64,000 nt of DNA from Paramacrobiotus metropolitanus (taxonomy: Eukaryota > Tardigrada > Eutardigrada > Parachela > Macrobiotidae). Position 1 is the stretch's first letter. Every line of letters starts with the position of its first letter. The position numbers were made by a program, and so were the translations under genes. Location: positions 1 through 64,000 of the forward strand of contig NW_026570379.1 of the NCBI RefSeq assembly GCF_019649055.1, in the 5' to 3' direction. Positions 22,916 through 33,637 of the stretch are shown in pieces. A model generated the notes under the pieces. The model made no database searches. It saw nothing but the letters and a program-made list of their open reading frames with translations, and was not told the origin of the DNA.

Positions 22916-23230
22916 TTAGCCGAAGTTAATCCAGACTAACGAGGAGCTTCGCCGACCGTGATAGAACCAGATCAGCCTGGTTTTGGTATCGCTTATAAAC
23001 TCTGCGACGACGATGGAACGTTTCGACGCGCCATTTTCTGATTGTAGCACAAAATGGGCATTAGACCGGTGAATTCCGACATTTCGACGACTCCTGGCTT
23101 GGCAGAGTCCCTCAGCTACCGAAATACAGTACAGTGGCTGTGCAGGTGAAAGACTATGTCTGCTGGCTGGGATACCTTCGGGATATTGATAGTCAACTAA
23201 GCAGGGCGCCATCCGAGGGAAACCGAGAAA

Positions 23231-23312
23231 CAGCCGAAAAATGCACCGATGGACGAATCGAACCCCGGCCACGTCGTTAGATCCGCGTAGACAGTACCAC
23301 TGCACCACGGCG
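23231..23312 (-). repeat. tRNA-like pol III promoter sequence, tRNA pseudogene or SINE head
   Basis: The minus strand contains an A-box-like TGGTGCAGTGGTACTG and a B-box GGTTCGATTCG about 30 bases apart, as in tRNA genes, and the ends can pair as a short acceptor stem. The anticodon and T stems do not fold well, so I do not assign an anticodon. Confidence 0.3.
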
Positions 23313-24472
23313 CAAAGTGTTGAAAATCCTTGAAAGACTGTGTCGCTGTACCTGAGCCGCTTCCATCCTCACAGTCACGTCACGCCGGTCACGGATCGTC
23401 ACCACATACCACGGACTGTCATCAGACTCAACCAATACACGGGAATCAACGGTGCGTCGGTGACAATGTGTTGGTTGGATTTGATGCGTCCACGGCGCCG
23501 CGTGTCTAGTTGCTACCGTTTGTGGCTCGACTGCCTCGCGAGGCGTACCGCAACATGCCAGTATTTGCATCTTGATTGCCAAACCATAATCGAGGCGGAC
23601 CGGACAGATGCACGTTCATTGTCGTTGGCAGCCAAAACAACCTTGAACTGGCCGGCGGAAGCACTGCTAATGATACTGGTGTAACGACCGCATTAATCAC
23701 CACACCTTTAGTCACCGGAAGTCAGAAGTTGACCAGCAGTCGACACCAGTCGACTACTAGTCTGTATTTGGCTTATGTACCTAGCATTAGCACTGTTATA
23801 GTGGACATACTGTTCATTAAATACAGGTCACAGAGGTGTTTACTAAATACAGGTGTTTGTTATTTATTTATTACAGGTGTTTATTAAATACAGGCATAAG
23901 ATCTTGAATGACATTAATAATTTTGGGTGCTTTTTCAATGTTAAAAATTTTAATCATCTATCTTAATTAGCAAAAGCTTACCGAAAATAAACTTAAGCGT
24001 CATAAATAAATTATAACTTCTTTTTTGATCGTGAGAACAGATATAGCACAAACGCCATGTTTTGCAGTCGGACATGTACACGAGACAATTTCCCAGGGCG
24101 CCGAATTTATAGCGGACTAAAAAGAGCACGAGAGTGATTTTTTTATAACCAACCATAAAAGTTGGCACTGTTTCATTTCCCTACAGCCATAAAGAAAGAA
24201 GACAAAATATACAATTATACAAAAATCGCCAGTCATCCGCTTAAAGATTAAAAGCACACAAAAATTTACAGTATCTTGGAAACTGTTACAATGGGAGTGG
24301 GAGTTTGTAGGAAAACGGTCACAAAATTCATGCTTTGGAAAAGCGGAATGCCTCCCCGCATAAACAGCTGCAGAGAAACACTCAAAATGTACAGTACCTT
24401 AACGCCGTCCCAGAACTGCACAATAAAAACATAAGAAAGCATAAGAAAACATAAAAAAATCCATAAAACGGG
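23313..24472. other. Unassigned spacer, 3' flank of U7
   Basis: A short run of 'acaggtgtttattaaatac' units lies at about 23826-23893. From about 24060 the sequence ('agcggactaaaaag...', 'aacgccgtcccagaactgcacaataaaaacataag') is the same 3' flank found after U4, U9 and U10, and it contains AATAAAA near 24422, a likely poly(A) region on the other strand or part of the repeat. I see no gene. Confidence 0.4.
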
Positions 24473-26280
24473 TCACAGATCCGGGACGTCAAAACAGGTG
24501 TCCGTAATGTCAATGGCACTGTTTTGGTCCATGAAATCAGAAACTGACAACGGCAGGTACGTGTTCAGCCAGTTTAACTCCGGAGATGTGTTGGTGAAGT
24601 CCAGTTGATGAAATCCGGCCGTTGAATCAGCGGACGATGCGAGAACCGGCATCGATGAGGACACCTCGGACACGGATGCAGCCGGCGTTGAATCAGGCAG
24701 ATGGCTCACTTCCTCGTTGAGCGGAAGAGCGGCGTTTTGCGAGAATCGTGTACACTTCTGCTTGCATCTAAAATACAAGATACAAAACCAATTATGTGCA
24801 ATCTACATTCCAACTTTCAGAGAACAACGCGCTGTAAAGGCACAACGAAATTTCGCCAAGGACAACCAGCCGCAAGACATTCCAGTCATCGACATTCCGC
24901 CGCAAAAGCCATGACTGTTGTAAAGGTCAAGCTGATTAAACAAACCAAGAAACCTGTCGAATTCTTTTGCGGCAGATTGTCGCAGAATTTCGGAGTCCCA
25001 TGGCGATTGCTTCGCGACCATACGGCCTGCGGCAAAGTTAAAAGGTTGTCACAACAATGTGTGACGAGTTCTTTTACCTGTGTGTGACCTAGTGTGTGTT
25101 GTGTGTATATGAGCCCTATGGGAAAGGTCAACGATGACCAGTACCTATATAGATTACAAATGAACCAAACAACAACTTCCAAAATGACCTTTAATGACCA
25201 TTAACCATTGCCCACTGCAATATGTATACTATTTGAAATGCTCACTATACAGAACAATACTCGACCGATACTTTACTTAATTGAATGCCTTTGATGGGCT
25301 CTTTATATATGGATCGGGACCGGTTGGGGTGTGATCGTTAGTCGTTACTATGATGTCACTATGATGTCATGATATAAAAATGAGTAATTATGACGCAGTT
25401 ATGACTGCATTGTCCTTGGCGTTCGACCTTGGCGGACACGTGGTGGCCGCATGTATATGAGTCATCGTGACAAGGTCACGAAGAAACTATGTCCCAAACC
25501 GAAATGTCCCGCGTCCGTATGATGCGCGGTCAATTCGAGAGCGGACACACCCAGTTGTCGGGGTGCGATCGCAGATCTAGAGAACGCAAGAATCTTACCG
25601 GCATGCTCTACACCATTCCGCTTGACGGGTGATTCCCAGTACCTTCCTACATTTTCCCGGTTCTGCAAAACAAGAAAGGATATTAACAGCTACGGCGAAT
25701 ATACAGATAGCGAGCCTAAAAAAATTAAGAAAACCAAGAAAACCTGAGAAACCTAAGAAAACCTAAGAAAACCTAAGAAAACCTAAGAAAACCTAAGAAA
25801 ACCTAAGAAAACCTAAGCGATGCTAACCATCCTGCCTCTCCTTCTTCCGTATGCGCCTCTTCCCGCAGTGGCCACGAGACAGAGCGTAGTTGACCTTAGC
25901 TGTCCGTCCGGGATAGGTCAGCGCCGTGTGCATTTCGCGCTCTTGTGGGGCCATTGCATGACACTCGCTCGGCTCAGCGCCATTCAAAGCGCGCCACTAA
26001 AAAAGAAACCATGACAAAACACTGCTATTTAAAACCCCCACGGAGTTCCGACGCCAACCTTCTCGTCCAAAATGCGATCAATGGCCGCAAATTCTGTCAG
26101 CCGGTCTTCGACGCGCACTTGGGCGCACTGCTCCTTCATGTGCAGCGGGAAGGGGTTCAACGGATTTTTGATGCGGTTTCCTTTCTCGTTGGTTGCTTCT
26201 CCACTGCTCGATGTCGGCGAAGACGGGGAACCAGCACGGTACTGTGCCGACGATGCACTGACCATTCCATTCGTCGACAT
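24473..26280 (-). CDS. Array unit U7: long-tail TCF/LEF-like HMG-box/C-clamp protein
   Basis: Four open, phase-matched exons: 26059-26280 (ATG 26280-26278, M-S-T-N-G-M-V-S-A-S), 25828-25996, 25599-25662 and 24473-24767, giving 249 residues. The lead is Ser/Ala-rich (about 1-35). The HMG box spans about 36-110 but is altered at its core (I-K-N-P-L-N-P-F-P-L-H-M where others read [14 protein letters not shown] in place of Y-Y; P-G-R in place of P-G-W). A basic tail and an intact C-clamp follow (W-C-R-A-C-R-C-K-Q-K-C-T-R-F). The long tail has an L-N-W-L-N-T-Y-L-P-L motif and ends V-P-D-L. An acceptor CACAG just before the ATG suggests an upstream exon or an alternative start. The HMG changes suggest weakened or changed DNA binding, while the reading frame is kept. 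Confidence 0.75.
25725..25818 (-). repeat. CCTAAGAAAA decamer array, acceptor-like on the coding strand
   Basis: Seven or more near-perfect copies of the decamer lie directly inside the intron following the second HMG exon of U7. On the coding (minus) strand each copy reads TTTTCTTAGG, a pyrimidine run plus AG, like a 3' splice site followed by GT. Degenerate versions recur in the introns and flanks of nearly every unit (about 1740-1815, 5410-5480, 8030-8230, 10990-11070, 15905-16010, 17600-17670, 18790-18880, 28250-28290, 52640-52740, 55060-55150, 55400-55470) and at 30755-30850. Confidence 0.85.
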
Positions 26281-26384
26281 CCTGTGACCAATCACCATCG
26301 CTCTCGTAATTGTTAACCAATAAAATTCAAACGGGTATATGGAATAAATTCTTATAAGGACTAAATAATTGTATGATTTTATAT

Positions 26385-26935
26385 ATACAAGCGTGAAAAC
26401 CGATTGTGCGTGCAACATCCGGTTCAAGAGTTATGGCTGTACGAAAAAATCTAAACAGTTTAAATGCATTCCGGTGTACCAAAAGTCTTATTTTGAAAAA
26501 TTTTGCACATAAAAATATATAAGTAAGAAGATGGTTTTACACCGAACCAAAGTTGCACCATTTTGTTCAAATTTTAAAATAAATTTCAAAAATTTTGAAA
26601 TTTATTTTAAAATTTGAAATAATGCTGCAACCGTGGTTCGGTGAAAAAACGACCTTCATGCATACTTCTATGTGCGTTTCCGTGGAAAAATTGGAGAAGA
26701 TTAGTTTGATAACCTAACCTTTGGTACACTAGAATGCATTTAAACTTTTTGGAATTTTCTTACAGCTGATCTTCCGAACCGGATGTTGCACGCACAAACG
26801 GTTTTCACGCCTATGTATGCAAATCATCTGTGTCATATAGCAAAGCCAAGAAGTGTTTGGGAGTGTGCGAAAGTGAAAGTTTTGGTGCATATACACAAAT
26901 TTGGTACCAAGTACCGGGCAACTTCCCTCGAACAA
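26385..26935. mobile_element. TTAA fold-back MITE, copy D (left end lost)
   Basis: It has both arms around an AT-rich centre near 26575, with the landmarks 'gcaacatccggttcaagag' and 'gaatgcatttaaac'. The outer part of the left arm and its TTAA are missing. The right end reads ACCGGGCAACTTCCCTCG, with the TTAA also lost. It lies just downstream of U8 array sequence and upstream of U7. Confidence 0.7.
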
Positions 26936-27111
26936 CTAGCCAGCAAAGGCTAAAGGTCACATTGGCCACATTTCGTTTCCGCCTACACTTACTGCGGCTA
27001 GCGCACCTTTCGGCCACAGTCGTCTCTTAACTATTATTACCGATTTTAATTCACACGATCAAAATACATATAAGCCACAATTATGTCAGTACTATGTGAA
27101 TGAAACAATAT

Positions 27112-28210
27112 TTACCGTTTAGGCGTCGGTGAAGGAGATGCGCAAGAGACCGTAGAATCAGTATAGGGTGGGGGAACCCACAACGATGAGGTCACACCGG
27201 ACACGGGCGCAGCCGGCGTGGAATCAGGCAGACAACTCTCTGCTCCGTTGAACGGTAACGCTGCGCTTTGTGAGAATCGTATGCATTTTTTCTTGCGGCT
27301 AAAATTCAAGATACAACCAAATAATCGAGCGAAGCGTATGGAAACTACACTAGCAACACATAAAGAACCGGCAAAACCATGCATCCGCCTCCGCCATAAA
27401 CGCTTACCGACATCCTTTACACCATTCCGCTCGGCGCTCGATTCCCAGTACTGCTCGACATTTTTCCGGTTCTGCCAAATAAAAAAGAATATTAAAATCT
27501 GCCGAAAATATGAAGAGAAGATATTATTATTTAAATAGACTTAAGAAACCCAAAGGAAACTTAAGAAAGCTGATAAAACGTCAACGAATCTACCTGCCGC
27601 CTTCTCCTTCCTTAAACGCTTCGGATTCCGGTGCCGGCGCAGCGCCCAGTGGTCTTTCGCTGTCCATCCGGGATAGGTGTGTGCATGCTTGTCGCGCTCC
27701 TGTTTAGCCATTGCGTAATACTTGCTTTTCTCAGCGCCATCCAGAGAGGGCCACTAAACGTTAAGAGCAATTGCAAAACAAGAATCTCTACAGCCGCGAC
27801 GGAGTTGTGATGCCCACCTTCTCACCCAGAATCCGGTTAATGGTCGTAATTTCGGTCAGCATGGATTCTGCGCGCACTTGGGCGCGCTGCTCCTGCGCAT
27901 ACAGCATGAAGGCGTTCAACGGCTTTTTGATGCGATTTCCTGTCTCGTTCTTGGCTTTTTCCCTGTTCGACATCGGCAATAAAAATAAATTCGCGTGAGT
28001 AAATGGAATAAGTAAATAAACAACGAGCCAGCGGGGGCTAAAGGTCACTTCGGCCGTTCTCATTTCAGCCACGCTACTTTCAGTCCACGATTTTCTAGAG
28101 CAACAAAGTGACACTTACTCGGTAGCTTCTACGCCCTTTTGCTTCTGGGTTTCGCCATATTTCGACAGTAGAATTTCCAGATTCGTTGCAATGGATTTCA
28201 GATATTCCAT
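27112..28210 (-). CDS. Array unit U8: intact short TCF/LEF-like protein with HMG box and C-clamp
   Basis: Five minus-strand exons: 28119-28210 (ATG 28210-28208), 27818-27962, 27594-27753, 27408-27471, 27112-27298. Every junction has GT/AG ends and matching phase (2, 0, 1, 2), giving 648 nt and 215 residues. Residues 1-31 (M-E-Y-L-K-S-I-A-T-N-L...) look helical and charged. The HMG box follows (about 39-115: [40 protein letters not shown]), then a basic tail, a C-clamp with C-X12-C-X2-C-X5-C and the R-R-K-K-K-C-I-R-F core, and a Ser/Pro tail ending TPKR. The combination of this HMG box with a C-clamp is specific to TCF/LEF (pangolin) proteins, which bind Wnt-response DNA. The N-terminal beta-catenin-binding domain is not encoded in these exons. 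It is the best candidate for a working gene of the array. Confidence 0.88.
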
Positions 28211-28544
28211 ACTAGTCCATATTCCACACAACTACGAAGACAACGCGAGGAGACCTAAGAAGAAACAAGAAAACCTAAGAATACCTAAAAAAAAATCGAA
28301 ATCCAACCCGGTAATTCCAAGCAACCAATGGTAAAATAAAAAATCAATTTTTGAAAACCGGTACACTAAGCGACTTTGTTGTTACCATCAATTTTTCGAT
28401 TCCGGAATACAGCTAGTGACGGCAAACGGGCAAACATCCCGTTGCAAGGATCATTATCCCAGTAATCATTCCACAGATTGGGAATTTTTGCTGTACAGAA
28501 AAGTCAAACCATCTTTGCTGGCTAGTGCGACCAGCAGATTAATT

Positions 28545-29120
28545 TTCTGTTAATTAACAGAAAACTAGGCTCTTTAAATTAGACGTTATTGTATTGCAAC
28601 CTGTTGCTGGCGCGAATTCTTCCCAGCTTCCAAGAACATCTTGCCGCGGGAAATCTGGGAAATCTGCCGCGGCAAAACTGCACGGTGACTTACGTCTCTC
28701 CTCACTCTGAGCCGGCCAGCTGAGACTTCCAGGTACCGAAGAACCGGCGACAATGATAACCTAACAGGACACAAATCAGCGGCCGTTTGAGGGGAATAAA
28801 ACAGTAAAACAGTAAAAACACAGAGCACACTGATGTGGGACAGTTAAAACAAGGTGGGAACTAAACATTAACTAAGTGGGCTGCGACCATCAACTGATGG
28901 CTACAAGCCAGCTGAAGTGGTTTGCCGTTGCTGTATCGACCGATGGGCAGAGAATTTCGAAGGAGTGTTGTTCTCTGACGTGTTGTCAGGACAACAAAAT
29001 CGACGTGGCTATTGCGCATGCGCTTCGTACATCGGCGCGCTATATGCTGTAGTCGTACATCCCATAGCAACGAACCGCATTACGTTTGCATAAGAAAACC
29101 TAAGAAACCTAAGAAATTCC
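28545..29120 (-). promoter_or_regulatory. Conserved upstream module of the array genes, copy 2 (U8)
   Basis: About 0.35-0.9 kb upstream of the U8 ATG. It contains the palindrome GTTGTCAGGACAAC (28982-28995), a perfect TGCGCATGCGC (29013-29023) and CCATAGCAACGAAC (29062-29075), in the order found at 11.7 and 57.3 kb. It ends in a short CCTAAGAAA run. The start site is not identifiable by eye. Confidence 0.5.
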
Positions 29121-32100
29121 ACAGTATCATTCTGTAGTAGTTACACATGCGGGAAACACAGCAGATACCGTAAAAGGATACGTAAGTATATTGATGTTTC
29201 CAGCTTCCGTGAACACCGCTCACTACCCCAGCCGCAACAACCCATGCGGAAGATCTATACATATGCTCTTGTTAACGGATTTCGGTCTGGATTATCATTG
29301 TCTCTGTTGTAAAGTTATAGCCTATTTTTATGCATTTTCTCCTCTTTTATGAGTAAAAGCTATTATTTAGGGAGCTGCATTAGGACTTAGGAGTGCAAAA
29401 TGGTGCATAATTGCCTCGTACACTAACTATAGTCTAATGCCTATAGTGCAGGCAAGTGTGAGTTATCGACCTTGATACAACACGTGATTTTGCAGACAGT
29501 CGTTTGCGAACTATGACACATATTGACAAACCGTACGAGGATGGGGTATTAAAATCAGTCAGGTCTGTTTCCCTGTTAGAGACCGAAAACAGTGTACTAG
29601 CGCATTTATATACCGAGAACTCGGTAGATTATTGTGCAACCACGAATATGTTTCCATGCATTTTACAGGAGACGTTTATATTAATTGGACGTAAACGTGC
29701 ATTTGGTGCCCAACCATCCGAGAATCCGGAAAATCTTGGCAGTAGCGAGTGTAGCGTTTGTTTTTGCAGTATGCTGTGTCCGTGAGATTAGTGATACCTT
29801 GGTGATACTGTTATGGGGAATCCGCTTGGAAATGGAGCAGTTATTGTGATTATGTCACTGCACTGCCACCGATCAGCCCAGAAAGCCTTCAAAGCCATGC
29901 AAATGTGTGATGCTTCTTCTATACCCGATTATGCCAGAAACAGTCTAGAAATTCCCCCGGGGAACGTTGTTTTGAAGGACGTTAACGGAGCGTGTATTCC
30001 GGAAACTTGAGACGTAGTATCGTAATCACGGTGCCATGAGCCAATGTCCGAGGTAAGAAAGAACCTGTGTGGAAAAGAAATCGCGAGCAACCTTATGGGA
30101 TATGCGAAGAAGAAAATTCGCGCGATTTGCAAACAGTTGCCCATCTCGTATGGAATCGCCGAAAGTCCATGGAGATGGGCAACCTGGTTTGCAAGGTTGT
30201 ATGCTTGGAAGCTGCCAGTCCAGTGCACCAGTGCCACCGGGATCGGGGACGAAAGCCAGTGGATGAGAAGGCGTGCGTCGTTCGGGAGGGTTCTAACTTT
30301 GCGCTTTATAAAAGCGTATCTCAGTGAGCTTACTTTGCTATGCGTTCATAAGGAGCAGAGTTGGAAGCCTTCCAACATCAGTTCGTATCTTCCTTCGAGC
30401 GTCATTTTTCTGGATGCAAACGGAATCCCTACCTGTTACGGGGTTAATCCGCTCAATCTTGGAGCTGGCCAAATGTACTACACGTACAGACTGTACTACA
30501 TTCAGTCAGCTTGGAGATTTAGTGGACGTAACCGGTGGACCAGTCACCAGGGGAAATACATAATATGGAGATCACCTTCAATTCGTCGGCCTAAAATGCC
30601 CCGAAGCAGTTACCTAGTCGGTATACAGCGGAATATTACGCACTGTCTGTCTCCTGCAGTGAATTCCAGCCAAGTTGACATAAGGCAAAAACTCGGCCCA
30701 CGCTCAAGCTCCGACTCTGACCACTCAAAGTCTGACCCTGACTGTCCAAATCTAAGAAAAATCTAGGAAACCTAAGAAACCTAAGAAACCTAAGAAAAAC
30801 CTAAGAAACCAAATAAACCTAAGAAACCTAAGAAAACCAAAGAAACCTTCAAAATCAGAGTCAGACTTTTAGTAGTCAGAATGAGAGTCAGAGTTTGAGT
30901 CTAGACCCAAAAACTCGAGTGGAGATGCTATACAGAATCAGTAACTCCAGTATTCGACTTAATTTCATGATTCCTCATTTAACACCAATTTATGTACCTG
31001 CAAATATACTTGACGTAATGCTTTCCAGCGAATAGATTCTTATGGTTTTGTAATTCTTGGGAACGATTTTATTGGGATTCTTCCTCGCCGGTTGGTCCTT
31101 ATAAATGGTAGCGTAATTGTTACGCCAGTATGTTCTCTTATAAGAGCAGCTGCACCGAGATTGTCCCTTGCGAAGGCTCCGCTGGCCGGTGACCTCCGTC
31201 GACGGGAAGAGGATGCAGCGCAGCGAGTGGCGCGTCGTACAACGCGGAACTTTGTTCACGCCGTTGTCAAGGGGATTCCGACGAATACACACTGCAGCTA
31301 AAGTGCCTCCGTGAGGCATTCAAGGTGCACTGTGCATTCGCCGTCTCACAAACAGTAGTCAGGTGTGGAATGTGTAACACGAGGGATATAGCCACCGCTG
31401 TCATTCCGCAACGCACGAAGATTTCTGCTGTACAAATTGGCTCGCAACAGCGCGGAAAATCATGAAAAGCGTCAACTCCTAATCAACATGCTGCGTCTGC
31501 GCTTCTGTGAGACTGAATCTTGCTGAATTTAGACAGGAACACCAACGCCGAGAGCTGACCACCCGACAGGGCATCAGCAGCTGGACGACAGTAGCAAGGG
31601 ATAACCATAGAACAGCCATTAGGTATCATAACTCCAACGTACCACTCGCGGGAATACCGAGTCCGCTAGTACCCACAAACCAGCACAATCTATCCATTCA
31701 TCTGCAACGCAATAATTACACATAAAAATACTGTACCTATATAATGCAGCGCTTATACAATCGTCCGAGTGAATACATCAGTGTCTAATATCAATGTTCT
31801 ATTAGCATTAGCCTATTACGGTAGGTAACCTTAGTTTCTTGTAATTTTTCAGTGAACACGAACCCGCGAGGTACTCCGTCCCGGCAGCGCGGTCCGCCCG
31901 AAAATGAGCGGCCGGTTCACTGGTCACACGGTTGCCGCTGCCTCCCGCACCCTGACGTTGCAACGACCATGAAATGGCCAGCCGAAACGCAAACATGTCC
32001 GCTGTCCGGTTTGAGGGGCCGCAGTATCCTTCAGGACCAGCGTGCATCGATCTGGCGGGAATCGGATGTGGATTGCCGGAAGCGATCCCTGTTTTCCGTG

Positions 32101-33637
32101 CAAGACGGCCTCCTTATTTGTGTTCGTCGAGTATCTTTCAATTATCCTGATACGTTTCTTGGATTTTTTAGTGGAATACATTCGGGATACATAAAGGATA
32201 CTGCGCAGATACGGCAGTGACTTGGCAAAAGTGAAAAATCTGTAGGATACATAAAGGATACATACAGTATCTATATATGGTCGGATGCGACGGGCCTAAA
32301 AAAACTTAAGTATACTAACCGTACCATAGGTAAAACGGGAACCCCATTCCATCAGGATGATGTCATGGCTCTTTCGTGAGAGCAAGGGAGGAAACGATTG
32401 ATAAGAGCATCGAGTCTCATTGCGCACCAGCTATCGGGTCGTTAGGAGACCAAGTAAAGTATCTTCTCCGTCTTATTCATGGGCGGTCTACAAAGGTCAC
32501 AATTTTTTTATCATAGTAAACATGTAGTAATTCCACCGCCTCAGCCGACAGCCGAAATAAGCGGCCTAATTATACACATCATCACATCTAAATTAGCCGA
32601 TGCGGGTGCTGTTCCCAGGACGGAGGCCGCATTTCCGCGTTGGATTTCAATGCTGATCCGCTAGATCTTTATTGGTCAAATCGAACACAAGGCGCAAGAT
32701 ATCGGAACATAACAAAGTAATAAAGAAACGAGTTATAAAAGGTCAATCTCATTCAATTTATCCGCTCCACCCGCGCAAAAGATACTCCGTCGCCCGTATC
32801 TTGGCTGTTTCCTGTCGTATCATCTTCCCGACTTTGGTGACCATGCGGGAGGCGTCTGGTCTCGAAGGTCCGAGTGTTTCGACGCCTGCTGCGCGGAACA
32901 TGCAGTGTGGTGAGATGCATGATACTTCGCGGTTAAAAGTGGCATCAGGGCTGCTATGTCTGGACTTCCGGCCTTGATGCGGTGCCAATGCGCTGCATGT
33001 AACATACATACGAAGACGGCTGAATGTACACCGGCTCTCCAGGTCATAGATTCCCTTTATCCTGAATATTCCTGATGCAATTCAGTTATTATTTTAACCT
33101 ACTGTATCATCGCCTGTACGTGATTTTTTAGTTTTGCTGCGCGCTTGAAAAATGTTTGTTCAGGTAACCGGGTACTTGTGTCTGAAAGGTTATTTTGTTG
33201 CAAACCAGTTTTTCTTCTGAATTACCGCTCCCCGTAAGTTTGTTTGGTCACATGTATATCTTTTTTCAGGAATTTTCTTGACTTGACATGTGTTAAGAAT
33301 CGCAGCAGAAAGAGAGTTCTTAGCATGATCGCATTCCGCGTACAGATACTTCCGGTCAACAGCGTCGTTAATTCCGTCTTGTCAGCAGCAACTACTCGTA
33401 TATATATACATTATACGTATTCATTGTACGATCGCTAACTCGCGCATTCTTGTTTAACATAATATCAGCAGTTTAGCAGGCCACGATAACAAGTTGTTAG
33501 GATGTAGAAAACATAACAACTGACGATTTACGAAGTTTCCAGTACAAATGAAGCGAATCCATATATCTACGGGACACTGGCAAATGTATGATTATCTGGC
33601 GATTAGACATGCATATGCGGGGTTGATTCTTCAAGCA
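29121..33637. other. Unassigned region between the array and the Ig-like gene
   Basis: At 29190-29370 is a copy of the flank at 11880-12050. The plus strand from about 29817 to 30563 contains stretches of balanced composition (A-R-N-S-L-E-I-P-P-G-N-V-V-L-K-D-V-N-G, stop at 30008; a frame at 30067-30327 with C-L-E-A-A-S-P-V-H-Q-C-H-R-D) and a donor-like GAGGTAAGAAAG at about 30050, so exons of an unknown gene are possible. At 30755-30850 lies another CCTAAGAAA array, here outside a recognised unit. A minus-strand frame at 30990-31319 is rich in Arg/Lys/Cys (R-C-S-C-S-Y-K-R) without a known motif. I cannot assign any gene. Confidence 0.35.

Noticed and set aside
25725-25818. CRISPR or telomere-like array
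   Set aside because: The decamer repeats directly without spacers and is not a known telomere unit; the organism is an animal.
27112-28210. Array HMG boxes as SOX or general HMGB genes
   Set aside because: The sequence order [11 protein letters not shown] to YPGW and, above all, the following C-clamp with R-R-K-K-K-C-I-R-F fit TCF/LEF and not SOX or HMGB.
30044-30766. 240-codon frame at 30044-30766
   Set aside because: Composition is not convincing along its length and competing frames look equally good in parts; no known motif.
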